Shown: positions 1 through 9,227 of the stretch, piece after piece
How positions within the stretch are numbered: position 1 is the first letter of the stretch
Layout of the letters: each line of letters opens with the position of its first letter
NCBI GenBank assembly: GCA_016234745.1
Contig: JACRAR010000062.1
Coordinates: 119,604 to 183,603, forward strand
Direction: 5' to 3'
Length of the DNA: 64,000 nt
Source: Betaproteobacteria bacterium
Lineage (GTDB): Bacteria; Pseudomonadota; Gammaproteobacteria; Burkholderiales; Rhodocyclaceae
Notes under the pieces: generated by a model
Told to the model about the DNA's origin: nothing
Seen by the model: the letters and a program-made list of their open reading frames with translations, nothing else
Database searches by the model: none
Program-made: the position numbers and the translations under genes

Positions 1-2578
1 ATGCCTTTTCGAAAACCAGCTGCCCTTTCTTGACCGTGGCGCGAATCGTTTCCTTGGCGGCAAACCTGCCTTCGAGGATGGCTCTCGCCAGGGGATTCTC
101 AATCCGTTCCTGGATTGCCCGTTTCAGCGGACGCGCTCCGAAAACCGGATCGAAGCCGGCCTCAGCGATTTCTGACAGCGCTGCGTCGCTGACTTCGAGT
201 TTCATCTCCAGCTTGGCCAGGCGTTTTTCCAGATAGCCCAGTTGAATCTTGGCGATGGCGGCAATATTCTTCTCGTCGAGGGCGTGGAACACCACGATCT
301 CGTCGATGCGGTTGACGAATTCGGGGCGAAAATAGGATTTGACCTCGCCCATCACCGCCAGCTTGATCACCTGGTAGTCATCGCCGCTCATCTGCTGGAT
401 CATTTGCGAACCAAGGTTGGAGGTCATGACGATCACGGTATTCTTGAAATCCACCGTGCGCCCCTGCCCGTCGGTCATGCGGCCATCATCAAGCACCTGC
501 AGCAGCACGTTGAACACGTCCGGATGGGCTTTTTCGACTTCGTCGAAGAGAATCACACTGTAAGGTTTTCTGCGCACCTGCTCGGTCAGATGGCCGCCTT
601 CCTCATACCCGACATAGCCCGGTGGTGCGCCTATCAACCGTGCCACCGAATGTTTCTCCATGAATTCGCTCATGTCGATGCGGATCAAATGATCTTCAGC
701 GTCGAACAGGAATTCCGCCAGGGCCTTGCACAATTCGGTCTTGCCAACGCCGGTCGGGCCGAGGAACAGGAATGATCCATACGGCCGGTTTTCTTCCGAC
801 AGGCCGGCGCGCGAGCGCCGAATCGCATCCGCCACCAGACGCACGGCCTCGTCCTGTCCGACCACGCGCTGATGCAGCTTGCCTTCCATGAGCAGCAGCT
901 TGTCGCGCTCGCCTTGCATCATCTTGCTGACCGGGATGCCGGTGGCGCGTGAAACCACTTCGGCGATTTCCTCGCTGCCTACCTGGGTTCGCAGCAGTTT
1001 GTTGGCCTGCTGTCCATCGCCGCTTTTTTCGGCAGTCTTGAGTTGCGCTTCGAGTTGCGGCAAGCGGCCGTACTGCAGTTCCGCCACCTTGTCTAGCTTG
1101 CCCTCGCGCTGCAGCTTGGTGATATCCGCCCTGAGCTTGTCAATTTCCTCCTTGATGTGCGCACTGCCCTGGACCTGGGCCTTTTCCGCCTTCCAGACTT
1201 CTTCGAGATCGTTATATTCGCGCTGCAGGTTGTGCAGTTCATCCTCGATCAGTTGCAAACGTTTGCGCGAAGCCTCATCCTTTTCCTTCTTCATGGCTTC
1301 GCGCTCGATTTTGAGCTGGATCATGCGGCGGTCGAGCTTGTCCATCACTTCCGGCTTGGAGTCGATTTCCATGCGGATGCGCGCCGCGGCTTCGTCGATG
1401 AGGTCGATCGCCTTGTCGGGCAGAAAGCGGTCAGTGATGTAGCGATGGCTCAATTCAGCGGCCGCCACGATGGCCGGATCGGTGATTGCGACGCCGTGAT
1501 GCAATTCATATTTTTCCTGCAGTCCGCGCAGGATGGCAATGGTACTTTCGACGCTCGGCTCATCCACCAGAACTTTCTGGAAGCGCCGCTCGAGGGCGGC
1601 ATCCTTCTCAATGTACTTGCGATACTCGTCCAGCGTCGTGGCGCCGATGCAATGCAACTCTCCGCGGGCCAGTGCCGGCTTGAGCATGTTGCCGGCATCG
1701 ATTGCCCCTTCGGCTTTGCCGGCGCCTACCATGGTGTGCAGCTCGTCGATGAAAACGATGATGCGGCCCTGGTCCTGGGCGATTTCCTTGAGTACGGCCT
1801 TGAGGCGCTCCTCAAACTCTCCACGATATTTGGCGCCTGCCAGCAGCGCCGCCATATCCAGTGAAAGCACCTTCTTGCCGCGCAAAGTTTCCGGTACCTC
1901 GTCATTGACGATGCGCTGGGCCAGGCCTTCGACGATAGCGGTCTTGCCGACGCCAGGTTCGCCAATCAGAACGGGATTGTTTTTCGAGCGGCGCTGCAGA
2001 ATCTGCATTGCGCGGCGAATTTCATCGTCGCGTCCGATAACCGGGTCCAGTTTGCCCTGACGCGCGCGTTCGGTCAGATCCAGAGTGTATTTTGCGAGGG
2101 CTTCACGCTGCCCTTCGGCTTCCTGCGACCCGACTTTCTCTCCGCCGCGCACTGCCTGTATGGCCTGTTCCAAGGCTGCCCGCGAGACGCCATGCTCTTT
2201 CATCAAACGTCCCATCTCGCCTTTATCCGCAATCAGGGCGAGCAGGAACATTTCCGAGGCGATGAACTGGTCGCCGGCTTTTTGCGCTTCCTTGTCGGTC
2301 ACGTTTAGCAGGTTTCCAAGATCACGGCCGACCATCACTTCACCGGCATTGCCTTCCACCTTCGGCAGCCGCTGGATGATTTTTTCCAGGCTCGATTTCA
2401 TGCCAGATGCATTGGCACCGGCTCGCTGCAATAAGGAGGTGGTCGCCCCGTCGTCCTGGTTCAGCAACGCCAGCAGCAGATGCGCCGGTTCGATGAACTG
2501 CTGATCGTTGCCCACAGCCATGCTTTGCGCATCGGAGAAGGCTTGTTGGAACTTGGTTGTAAATTTGTCGTAGCGCAT
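1..2578 (-). CDS. clpB: ATP-dependent disaggregase ClpB (partial, stop lies off the left edge)
   Basis: Hsp104/ClpB chaperone that extracts and unfolds aggregated proteins together with DnaK. 859 codons are visible and the frame is still open at base 1. ClpB is usually about 860 residues, so only the last codon or two are missing. Order: N-terminal Clp repeat domain (about 1-145), first AAA+ domain with Walker A GEPGVGKT near residue 204, coiled-coil middle domain (about 400-525, rich in E/K/R), second AAA+ domain with GPTGVGKT near 609, and the C-terminal small domain. The start is the ATG at 2578-2576, giving the typical [13 protein letters not shown] opening. It is monocistronic here, with a heat-shock-type promoter just upstream. 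Family assignment is certain. Confidence 0.97.
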   Translation of the reverse strand, partial: MRYDKFTTKFQQAFSDAQSMAVGNDQQFIEPAHLLLALLNQDDGATTSLLQRAGANASGMKSSLEKIIQRLPKVEGNAGEVMVGRDLGNLLNVTDKEAQKAGDQFIASEMFLLALIADKGEMGRLMKEHGVSRAALEQAIQAVRGGEKVGSQEAEGQREALAKYTLDLTERARQGKLDPVIGRDDEIRRAMQILQRRSKNNPVLIGEPGVGKTAIVEGLAQRIVNDEVPETLRGKKVLSLDMAALLAGAKYRGEFEERLKAVLKEIAQDQGRIIVFIDELHTMVGAGKAEGAIDAGNMLKPALARGELHCIGATTLDEYRKYIEKDAALERRFQKVLVDEPSVESTIAILRGLQEKYELHHGVAITDPAIVAAAELSHRYITDRFLPDKAIDLIDEAAARIRMEIDSKPEVMDKLDRRMIQLKIEREAMKKEKDEASRKRLQLIEDELHNLQREYNDLEEVWKAEKAQVQGSAHIKEEIDKLRADITKLQREGKLDKVAELQYGRLPQLEAQLKTAEKSGDGQQANKLLRTQVGSEEIAEVVSRATGIPVSKMMQGERDKLLLMEGKLHQRVVGQDEAVRLVADAIRRSRAGLSEENRPYGSFLFLGPTGVGKTELCKALAEFLFDAEDHLIRIDMSEFMEKHSVARLIGAPPGYVGYEEGGHLTEQVRRKPYSVILFDEVEKAHPDVFNVLLQVLDDGRMTDGQGRTVDFKNTVIVMTSNLGSQMIQQMSGDDYQVIKLAVMGEVKSYFRPEFVNRIDEIVVFHALDEKNIAAIAKIQLGYLEKRLAKLEMKLEVSDAALSEIAEAGFDPVFGARPLKRAIQERIENPLARAILEGRFAAKETIRATVKKGQLVFEKA

Positions 2579-2608
2579 GGCAACACCTTAAAGTAAGTAT
2601 TGTCGTGC

Positions 2609-2636
2609 ACTTGGGGGTATGCTCCGGACTTTCAAG
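2609..2636 (-). promoter_or_regulatory. Sigma-32-like heat-shock promoter of clpB
   Basis: On the minus strand a CTTGAAA box (2636-2630) is separated by 12 bases from CCCCCAAGT (2617-2609). This is close to the enterobacterial sigma-32 consensus CTTGAAA-N11-16-CCCCATNT. It lies about 30 bases upstream of the clpB start, the expected place for this heat-shock gene. The boxes are seen directly; their use is inferred. Confidence 0.6.
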
Positions 2637-2727
2637 TCCTGGTCTGATTTTCAGTGTGTGCCAGACTGTATTGATGCTCCAAGTCAGCACCTCTTTTGAG
2701 GGTAAAACCAAACCAAATCACATGGAA

Positions 2728-2756
2728 TTGTGCGGTGCAGCATTTTCTGCTATAAT
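2728..2756 (+). promoter_or_regulatory. Sigma-70-like promoter for the phasin gene
   Basis: TTGTGC (2728-2733), a 17-base spacer and a perfect TATAAT (2751-2756) lie about 100 bases upstream of the phasin start. This is the only strong -10 element in the intergenic region between clpB and phaP. Its role is inferred from position. Confidence 0.45.
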
Positions 2757-2858
2757 GTGACTTGTTGTTTCTGAGCTAGGCTGATTTTCGTATCAAAGTC
2801 GCGTCTGTTTTTCCTATCCCATTCGCATTTTCGCATCATTGATACCTAGGAGGGAGTC

Positions 2859-3365
2859 ATGGTCACAAAGCCCGAGCAATTTAGCGAACTGCATCGCAAG
2901 AACATGGAGGCCGCCTTGAAACTGGCCCAGATGTCCATCGAGAATTCGCAACGCATCATGGCGCTGCAGGTTGATGTCGCCAAGAAATTATTTCAGGACA
3001 GCGTTGCCAGTGCCAAAGCCCTGACGAGCGCCAAGGATCCACAGCAAGCCATCGCTTTGCGCACCCAGTACGCGCAGGACACGGCGCAGCAGATGATGGA
3101 AACCGCCCGGCAAATCGCAGAAATCGGGAATGCATCGCGTACCGAGTTCAGCCACATGTTGACAGAGCAGTTGGCGAGTGGAAGCAAGGATTTGATGGCA
3201 ACCTTCCAGTCGTTCTTTGGATCGCTGCCCGGTTCCAACAGCAACGTTCTGGAAACCATGCAGCAGGCCATGGCGACAGCGAACGAGGCTTTCGAACAGA
3301 TCGCCAAAGCTTCTTCCGCCGCATTCAGCAGCGCTGCTGCCGCTCCCGCCAAGAAAAAGAAATAG
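2859..3365 (+). CDS. phaP: Phasin family protein (PHA granule-associated)
   Basis: 168-residue phasin of the PhaP/phasin_2 type, a small amphipathic protein that coats polyhydroxyalkanoate granules. The sequence is almost entirely helical, with repeated A/Q/E/K patterns and no signal peptide. It holds the usual phasin core (about 10-120) and ends in an Ala-rich stretch followed by four lysines. An AGGAGGGAGT ribosome-binding site precedes the ATG. It stands alone between divergent clpB and convergent moaE. No PHA synthase is in the window. It implies the host stores PHA. Confidence 0.9.
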   Translation: MVTKPEQFSELHRKNMEAALKLAQMSIENSQRIMALQVDVAKKLFQDSVASAKALTSAKDPQQAIALRTQYAQDTAQQMMETARQIAEIGNASRTEFSHMLTEQLASGSKDLMATFQSFFGSLPGSNSNVLETMQQAMATANEAFEQIAKASSAAFSSAAAAPAKKKK

Positions 3366-3375
3366 CTTTAGTTTC

Positions 3376-3846
3376 CTAACGACGGTCCATCCAGCGGGCC
3401 GTCGCGGATTCATCCTCATCCCGCGCCGCGACCCAGCGGCCGCCCTCTGGAGATTCCTCTTTTTTCCAGAACGGCGCACGGGTTTTCAGAAAATCCATGA
3501 TGAACTCGCACGCGGCAAAGGCTTCGCCGCGATGGGCGCTGGCAACGATCACCAGGACGATCGCTTCACCTGGCTCGAGGCGACCATAACGGTGAATGAC
3601 GCGCACTGCGATCAACTTCCAGCGCTGCTGCGCCTCTGTGACGATTTCCTCAAGGGCTTGCTCGGTCATGCCCGGATAGTGTTCCAGTGTCATTGCCGTG
3701 ACGTTGGAACTGGTGCCATCAGCTTCATGCATGTCGCGCACCAAGCCGATAAAGCTGGCTACCGCGCCGATGCCATGCGCGTTTTTAGTTAACTCGGCGG
3801 TTTCGAAAGCAACATCAAAAGCGGCGCTCTGAACGCTAACTGACAT
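3376..3846 (-). CDS. moaE: Molybdopterin synthase catalytic subunit MoaE
   Basis: Large subunit of molybdopterin synthase, which transfers sulfur from the MoaD thiocarboxylate to precursor Z (cPMP). 156 residues from the ATG at 3846, which directly follows the moaD stop. A longer frame reaching 3897 would overlap moaD and lacks family support. Diagnostic stretches include FIGLVRD, LEHYPGM, HRYGRLEPGE, and IMDFLKTRAPFWKKE with the active-site lysines near the C-terminus. Last gene of the minus-strand cofactor operon mobB-moeA-moaD-moaE. Confidence 0.96.
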   Translation of the reverse strand: MSVSVQSAAFDVAFETAELTKNAHGIGAVASFIGLVRDMHEADGTSSNVTAMTLEHYPGMTEQALEEIVTEAQQRWKLIAVRVIHRYGRLEPGEAIVLVIVASAHRGEAFAACEFIMDFLKTRAPFWKKEESPEGGRWVAARDEDESATARWMDRR

Positions 3847-3847
3847 T

Positions 3848-4102
3848 TCAGCCTCCGGTGACCGGTGGAAAAAATGCGACTTCATCCCCCGCCGCAATCA
3901 AACTATCCTGTCCGGCCATTTGCTGGTTGACCGCCGTTCGCAAATTCTGCGATTCCTCCAGAATTTTCCAGGTACCGCCTCGCGCGGCAAGATGTGCGCG
4001 CAGCGTTCTGACATCGGTGACATGCGCAGGCACGGCCAGATCTTCTCCGCCAGTGCCGAGCGCCTCTCGCAAGTGAGCGAAATACAGCAGTTTTAGTGTC
4101 AT
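3848..4102 (-). CDS. moaD: Molybdopterin synthase sulfur carrier subunit MoaD
   Basis: 84-residue ubiquitin-like sulfur carrier. The ATG at 4102 gives MTLKLLYFAHLRE and the protein ends in the essential Gly-Gly (PPVTGG), which MoeB adenylates and thiocarboxylates. It starts 4 bases after the moeA stop and ends 1 base before moaE, so translation of the three is probably coupled. A longer frame from 4183 would run into moeA and is not used. Typical length for the family. Confidence 0.95.
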   Translation of the reverse strand: MTLKLLYFAHLREALGTGGEDLAVPAHVTDVRTLRAHLAARGGTWKILEESQNLRTAVNQQMAGQDSLIAAGDEVAFFPPVTGG

Positions 4103-4106
4103 GTGT

Positions 4107-5354
4107 TCAGTATAGCAATTCTGAAAAGGGCAGAAAGCTGACCTCCTGGCCACGCCGGATGGCAACACCCGGCGGGTTGTCAATCAGTCCGTCGGCCCAA
4201 ACCGCCGAAGTCAGCACCCCGGAACTCTGGTTGTGAAACAGCTCCAATCCTCCGTTCTGGTTGCGGCGTGCGCGCAGGTACTCCCGCCTGGCATCGGGTT
4301 GCGGAAAATCGAAATCAGCCCGCAGGCGTATCGCGGATGGGGTGACCGTCTGTGCGCCCTGGGTCTTGAGAATGAAAGGTCGCACCAGCATCAGGAAAGT
4401 GACAAAACAGGACACGGGATTGCCGGGCAAGCCGATGAACGCGGCTTGCCCTTGCGCTTGACTCCTGACGTACCCGAAAGCCAAAGGTTTGCCGGGCTTG
4501 AGGGCGATTTTCCACAATGCCAAATCACCCTCGGCCTGCACCGCGGGCTTGACATGGTCTTCTTCGCCCACCGATACGCCACCGCTGGTCAGGATCAGGT
4601 CATGCGCTTCTGCCGCCCCGCGCAGAGCGAAACGTGTCGCGGCGAGGTCGTCGGGCACGATGCCCAGGTCGGTAACTTGGCAACCGAGTTGCTGCAACAA
4701 GCCACGCAACAGGAAGCGGTTTGAATTGTAGATGGTGCCTGGTGGCAAGTCGGCGGGTGCAACCTCTCCGGGCATCACCAGTTCGTTGCCGGTAGAAAAC
4801 AAGGCAACGCGCAGGCGTCGAAAGACAGGAAGCCCGGCGATTCCGATCGAGGCTGCCAACCCCAACTGCGGCGCAGACAGTCGGGTACCGGCACAGAGGA
4901 TTTCGGCGCCTGCTTGAATATCTTCACCACTGCGTCGAATCCAGTCGCCCGGCTTCGGCAGGTGGTTGATGATGATGCGTGATTCTGCCGCATTTTTTTC
5001 GCCGGATTCGAGGGAACACATTTCCTGCATGACAATCGCATCGGCTCCGGCCGGTATCGGAGCCCCCGTGAAAATGCGTGCGGCAGTTCCCGCTGCGAGA
5101 GTGTGGCCGATGCTGCCTGCGGGTATGCGTTGTGCGATTCGAAGTTTTGTGCCCGGGGTGGGAACATCGGTACAGCGCAATGCATAGCCATCCATCGAGG
5201 AATTATCCAGCGGGGGCACGGCAAGACTGGATACCTGCGATACGGCCAAGACTCGTCCGAGCGCCTCCGTACTTTGCAGCGTTTCAACTTGCTGCACCGG
5301 GCACGCTCCGGCCAGCAGTTGTTCAAGCGCCTGTTCGTAGGCAAGCAGACTCAT
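4107..5354 (-). CDS. moeA: Molybdopterin molybdenumtransferase MoeA
   Basis: 415-residue MoeA, which inserts molybdate into adenylylated molybdopterin. Visible family blocks in order are DNSSMDGYA, FTGAPIPAGADAIV, the TSGGVSVGEEDHV substrate loop of the MoCF-fold domain, GLPGNPVSCFV, and the beta-barrel C-terminal domain. The start is the ATG at 5354, which overlaps the mobB stop by 4 bases; the upstream extension to 5417 would lie inside mobB. Co-transcribed with mobB, moaD and moaE. Confidence 0.96.
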   Translation of the reverse strand: MSLLAYEQALEQLLAGACPVQQVETLQSTEALGRVLAVSQVSSLAVPPLDNSSMDGYALRCTDVPTPGTKLRIAQRIPAGSIGHTLAAGTAARIFTGAPIPAGADAIVMQEMCSLESGEKNAAESRIIINHLPKPGDWIRRSGEDIQAGAEILCAGTRLSAPQLGLAASIGIAGLPVFRRLRVALFSTGNELVMPGEVAPADLPPGTIYNSNRFLLRGLLQQLGCQVTDLGIVPDDLAATRFALRGAAEAHDLILTSGGVSVGEEDHVKPAVQAEGDLALWKIALKPGKPLAFGYVRSQAQGQAAFIGLPGNPVSCFVTFLMLVRPFILKTQGAQTVTPSAIRLRADFDFPQPDARREYLRARRNQNGGLELFHNQSSGVLTSAVWADGLIDNPPGVAIRRGQEVSFLPFSELLY

Positions 5355-5845
5355 TTCAGCTCCTGATGTTTCATGATGAATGCAGCAATTGCCTGGATAT
5401 CGTCGAGGTGGAACCAAGGCAGGCCTGACTCGATGGCCACATCGCTGGCCAACGCGACCACATTCGGATGTTCCGGATAAATCAGTGGCTTGTTGTTGGC
5501 TACGCGATGAATTTCGATCTTGGGAATCGGCGTGTACTTGAACCCTTCCACCAGCACCAGATCGCAGGGCGACATGTGCTCGAGTTGTTCCTCCAGTGTC
5601 GGTTCCGGATCGCCGCGCAATTCGTGCATCAATACCCAGCGCTGGTTTGAGACCAAAAACACTTCCTTGGCGCCGGCGCTGCGCAGGCGATGGGAATCCT
5701 TGCCCGATTGGTCCAGATCAAAGCCGTGATGGGCATGCTTGATCAACGAGACGCGGATGCCTTGGGCAACCAGCAAAGGAATCAGACGTTCGATCAGCGT
5801 TGTCTTGCCCGAACCGGAAAATCCAGCAAATCCGAAAACCTTCAT
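5351..5845 (-). CDS. mobB: Molybdopterin-guanine dinucleotide biosynthesis adapter MobB
   Basis: 164-residue GTP-binding P-loop protein that assists MobA in attaching GMP to molybdopterin. The Walker A loop GFSGSGKTT is at residues 7-15. LVEGFKYTPIPKIEIHR is a MobB-typical block. Its start overlaps the stop of the upstream ATP-grasp-like gene by 4 bases (ATGA) and its stop overlaps moeA by 4. Its presence implies that some molybdoenzymes of the host use the dinucleotide cofactor. Confidence 0.95.
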   Translation of the reverse strand: MKVFGFAGFSGSGKTTLIERLIPLLVAQGIRVSLIKHAHHGFDLDQSGKDSHRLRSAGAKEVFLVSNQRWVLMHELRGDPEPTLEEQLEHMSPCDLVLVEGFKYTPIPKIEIHRVANNKPLIYPEHPNVVALASDVAIESGLPWFHLDDIQAIAAFIMKHQELK

Positions 5846-7152
5846 GTTCTATCCTTGCAAAGCACTTCAAGCACCGGGGCGAATCCGCCGCCGGGTGTGC
5901 GAAAGTTTGTTGTCTGTCCCTGGTAAAGCCGTGCAGCGATCAATTGCACGCAGCCGTCATAAACATAATTGCGCAGATCAACCTTGAGCGCCACCGCTGC
6001 GCCGTCTACCGACAAACGTCGCGCTGATGGCGGCACCAGCGCCTGGGCGACATAGCCTGCGAGAGTTCCGCCTTCAATGATTTCATCGAACACCCGCCGA
6101 GTCAGCTTGTCGCCGCGATAAGCCGCCTTGCTGCCATAGCCCGCCGCCGGCTTGAAGAAGAGTTGTTTGCGCCGCGCCCAGTAGTTTTGGGCAGACGCGG
6201 GATCGATTGGTTCCGTGCGCGGAATGCCTGCGGTTAGTATGTTCCTCGTCGCTTCGTCGACACCCCAACTGGCCAGCAGGTCCGCATCGCAGAGTGCTGC
6301 AAGGTTGCGCTTGTCGGCATACAAGGCATGGGCGCGCGGGTGTGGGGTCACGACAGCCGCCGCTTCGCGATAGGTGGCATGCAAAACGGCATGCGCCGGA
6401 TCTTCCAGGGCGAAATCGGTAAGGCGGTTATACACCAGGTCGATACGCTTTTCTTCGTGCCAAAGCGCCCCGTCTCGTAGTGACAGCTCCGTCGGGTCGC
6501 AAACGACCGTCGCGATGCCATGCTGTTCGAAGAGTTGTTTGAACAACACGAATTCGGGATAAAGATATTGAGCGAGCGGAGCGTCATCGACGATTGCGAC
6601 CGAACGCAACGGCACCATGGCGCGCGCCGCTTGCCATTCGGCGCGGAACATAGCGAGAAACAGGTGCTCCGGCGTGTCGCCTTCCAGAAGCCCCGGCAGG
6701 TGCAGCGCAACGTCTTCGCAGCAGCGCTGTTGCGCCCTTTCCAGCACGGCGTTGAGCATGCCACCGCCGGCATTGGTGTTGATTTCGATCAGTTGCGGAC
6801 CATTTTCGCCCAGGTGGAAGTCATACCCGAGAAACACGCCGCGCGTCGGCTGTGCTGTGCGGGCGATCGGCGGTGCGTAGGTCAGCACGTGCGCCTGATA
6901 GTCAGACAGGTGGATGACTTTCTCGATCGCGGCGACTGTTGCTGCCATTGCCTTGACATGGGCTTCGCTTACAAATACCAGAGATGAGGCAAACAAGTGC
7001 GGGCGACCTTCGATGATTTCGGCATAAAACCCCGGGCTGGTTTTTTCCAGTTCTGCGCGAAGCCGCTCGCGATCGAGCGATACGCACTGGCAATCAAGAT
7101 TCAATCGCTCAGCTTCTTCGATACATTCGCGGGATTGGCTGGGAAGACTCAT
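5842..7152 (-). CDS. ATP-grasp-like protein of unknown function in the Moco gene string
   Basis: 436 residues, not confidently recognised. Soluble, with no signal peptide or membrane segment. Features suggestive of an ATP-grasp ligase or kinase are GVFLGYDFHLGENGPQLIEIN with NTNAGGG near residue 125, KQLFFKPAAGYGSKAAYRGD (an ATP-binding Lys and Gly loop, about 335-355), and the C-terminal RLYQGQTTNFRTPGGGFAPV. It resembles proteins with a glutathionylspermidine-synthase or circularly permuted ATP-grasp fold, but I cannot assign a substrate. It overlaps the helicase gene upstream by 4 bases and mobB downstream by 4 bases, so it is translationally coupled to cofactor synthesis. Confidence 0.6.
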   Translation of the reverse strand: MSLPSQSRECIEEAERLNLDCQCVSLDRERLRAELEKTSPGFYAEIIEGRPHLFASSLVFVSEAHVKAMAATVAAIEKVIHLSDYQAHVLTYAPPIARTAQPTRGVFLGYDFHLGENGPQLIEINTNAGGGMLNAVLERAQQRCCEDVALHLPGLLEGDTPEHLFLAMFRAEWQAARAMVPLRSVAIVDDAPLAQYLYPEFVLFKQLFEQHGIATVVCDPTELSLRDGALWHEEKRIDLVYNRLTDFALEDPAHAVLHATYREAAAVVTPHPRAHALYADKRNLAALCDADLLASWGVDEATRNILTAGIPRTEPIDPASAQNYWARRKQLFFKPAAGYGSKAAYRGDKLTRRVFDEIIEGGTLAGYVAQALVPPSARRLSVDGAAVALKVDLRNYVYDGCVQLIAARLYQGQTTNFRTPGGGFAPVLEVLCKDRT

Positions 7153-9113
7153 TCGGCTAGTTTACCTGCTCCTGCGGCCGTAGCTGCAAAGAAAGCCGTA
7201 ATGTCGGCCAACAACCTGGTACGGCGCATCGGCGGCAAAGACAGCCAGATTCTTCTGCCATAAGGCTTATTGACCATGCGGGGGTCGCAAACCATGAGGA
7301 CGCCACGGTCGTTTTCGTCGCGGATCAGGCGGCCGGCACCCTGCTTCATGCTGATGACGGCACGCGGCAATTGATAATCGAGGAAGGGGTTTCTGCCCGC
7401 CTTGCGCAATAGATCAATGCGGGCTGCGAGCACCGGGTCGTCGGGCGGAGCAAATGGCAGCTTGTCGATGACCACCAGCGACAATGCGTCGCCACGGACG
7501 TCGACGCCTTCCCAAAAACTCTGGCTGGCCACCAGCACCGCGTTGCCGAGACTGCGAAAACGCGTCAGCAATTCCGCCTTGGCGCCCTCCCCCTGCAGCA
7601 ATAAGGGGAATTCGATGCCGTCCTGCTCAAAGCGTTCCTGCAGTCGTGCATGTATGCGGCGCATCGCGCGCAGCGATGTGCATAGCACGAAGGCGCGCCC
7701 ACCGGCGGCGATGATCGCCGGATAGGCCGCATCGGCCGTGGCTTCCGGGTAATCGGCGCTGTTTGGGTCGGGCATGTTCTCCGGAACATATAGCAGGGCG
7801 TTGGCAGCGTAATCGAAAGGGCTGCCCCAGCAGCCGCAGTCGGTCGTCGCAGGATCCAGTCCCAACTCGTTGCAGTAGTGGGAAAAATCCGGGCCCACGG
7901 CCAAGGTCGCCGAAGTGAATATCCAGGCGCGCGGATGGCTTTCCAACTGTCGCCGGAAGATGTCGGCGACATCGAGCGGGGTCAGGTTGAGAGAAAGCGC
8001 ATGGCTGAATACCTCGATCCAGCGCACCTGGTTTTGGTCTTCCAGCGTACGCCAGCGTTTCAACTGCAGGGCAAGATCCTGGGCGCGCTGCAGGCAATGG
8101 GCAAGCCCTTCCGATCGTTCGGCCTGGGTTTCGAGTCGCTGGCACAGATTGGTCAGTTCGTCGGCAAGCAATTTGAGCGCATTCTGGAAGTTTTCTTCGC
8201 GCTCCAGCTGCGCCGCTGGAAAACGCGCATTTTCTGCGCCAACCGCCAGTCTCAAGTCGCGTGCCGTCTTCTCCAGGCCGCCGACGGCATCCTGCAACGG
8301 TAGGTAATCCTTGGCAGCACTCAATGCCTCCATGCGCGTGTCGCGCGCCAGATCGAGCATTTGACTTGTGCCCAGATTTTCGCCGAAGAACATTCCGGCG
8401 ACTTCGGGCAATTGGTGGGCCTCATCGAAAATCACCGTATTGCAAGCGGGCAGCAGTTCGCCCAAGCCGTCGTCGCGCAACATCACATCCGCAAAAAACA
8501 GGTGATGATTGACGACAACGATGTCGGCGCTCAATGCTTCGCGCCGCGCGATCAGAACGAAACATTCATCATGGTGCGGACATTCCTGGCCCAGGCAGTT
8601 ATCGCGCGTCGAGGTGGCTGCTGCCCAGGCACCCGAATCCTCCGGCACCGCGGCGAGTTGTCCCTTGTCGCCGCTCTTGCTGGTTTTGGCAAAGCGCACG
8701 ATGGTGCGGATGTGACCCGCTTCGGCGCGCGACTGAAACCGACCTTCGCTTTCGGCGCGCGCCAGATGGTAATGACAGACATAATTGCCGCGCCCCTTGA
8801 GCAAAGCCATGCTTACGGGCAACTTGAGCGCTTCGCGCACCGCCGGCAAATCGCGCTGAAATAACTGGTCCTGCAGCGTCTTGGTGCCGGTTGAAATAAT
8901 CACCTTGCCGCCGGCGAGCAGGGCAGGAACCAGATATGCGAAAGTCTTGCCGGTGCCGGTGCCCGCCTCTGCAACATGGATCTGGTAATTGCGAATCGCC
9001 ACAGCGATGCGCTCGGCCATTTCGACCTGTTGCGGACGCTGGCGATAAGCGGGTATGGCGCGCGCTAGCGGGCCATCGGCGGCGAAGGCGGAGATGAGAT
9101 CGATGGCGTTCAG
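7149..9113 (-). CDS. DinG/YoaA-type iron-sulfur DNA helicase (non-ATG start)
   Basis: XPD-like superfamily 2 helicase. Walker A is AGTGTGKT, the DEAH box is FDEAHQLPEV, and the C-terminal helicase domain ends with QGAGRLIRDENDRG. Four cysteines (NYVC, DNC, QEC, DEC) lie between the first motifs and match a 4Fe-4S cluster. The first ATG in frame (9020) would delete the conserved opening FAADGPLARAIPAYRQRPQQ, which is encoded in frame back to a stop at 9119-9117. No ATG, GTG or TTG occurs there, so I place the start at CTG 9113-9111 (654 residues). The downstream end overlaps the ATP-grasp-like gene by 4 bases. Confidence 0.85.
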   Translation of the reverse strand: MNAIDLISAFAADGPLARAIPAYRQRPQQVEMAERIAVAIRNYQIHVAEAGTGTGKTFAYLVPALLAGGKVIISTGTKTLQDQLFQRDLPAVREALKLPVSMALLKGRGNYVCHYHLARAESEGRFQSRAEAGHIRTIVRFAKTSKSGDKGQLAAVPEDSGAWAAATSTRDNCLGQECPHHDECFVLIARREALSADIVVVNHHLFFADVMLRDDGLGELLPACNTVIFDEAHQLPEVAGMFFGENLGTSQMLDLARDTRMEALSAAKDYLPLQDAVGGLEKTARDLRLAVGAENARFPAAQLEREENFQNALKLLADELTNLCQRLETQAERSEGLAHCLQRAQDLALQLKRWRTLEDQNQVRWIEVFSHALSLNLTPLDVADIFRRQLESHPRAWIFTSATLAVGPDFSHYCNELGLDPATTDCGCWGSPFDYAANALLYVPENMPDPNSADYPEATADAAYPAIIAAGGRAFVLCTSLRAMRRIHARLQERFEQDGIEFPLLLQGEGAKAELLTRFRSLGNAVLVASQSFWEGVDVRGDALSLVVIDKLPFAPPDDPVLAARIDLLRKAGRNPFLDYQLPRAVISMKQGAGRLIRDENDRGVLMVCDPRMVNKPYGRRIWLSLPPMRRTRLLADITAFFAATAAGAGKLAE

Positions 9114-9120
9114 GGCCTAC

Positions 9121-9150
9121 ACTTTGTCATAGCGCTTGCCAAGACAAAGT
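9121..9150 (-). promoter_or_regulatory. Perfect 8-bp inverted repeat in the helicase leader
   Basis: ACTTTGTC (9121-9128) and GACAAAGT (9143-9150) form a perfect stem with a 14-base loop, 8 bases before the proposed CTG start. A 15-codon reading frame (ATG at 9157, TGA at 9112-9110) runs through it and ends overlapping that CTG. This could control helicase translation. The function is inferred. Confidence 0.35.
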
Positions 9151-9227
9151 CATGCATAAATAGGTCTGCAGTAAGCGGGTCATTGAGCGCCGGAATGATA
9201 GCAGAACGATGTAAATGCAGGGCTGGT

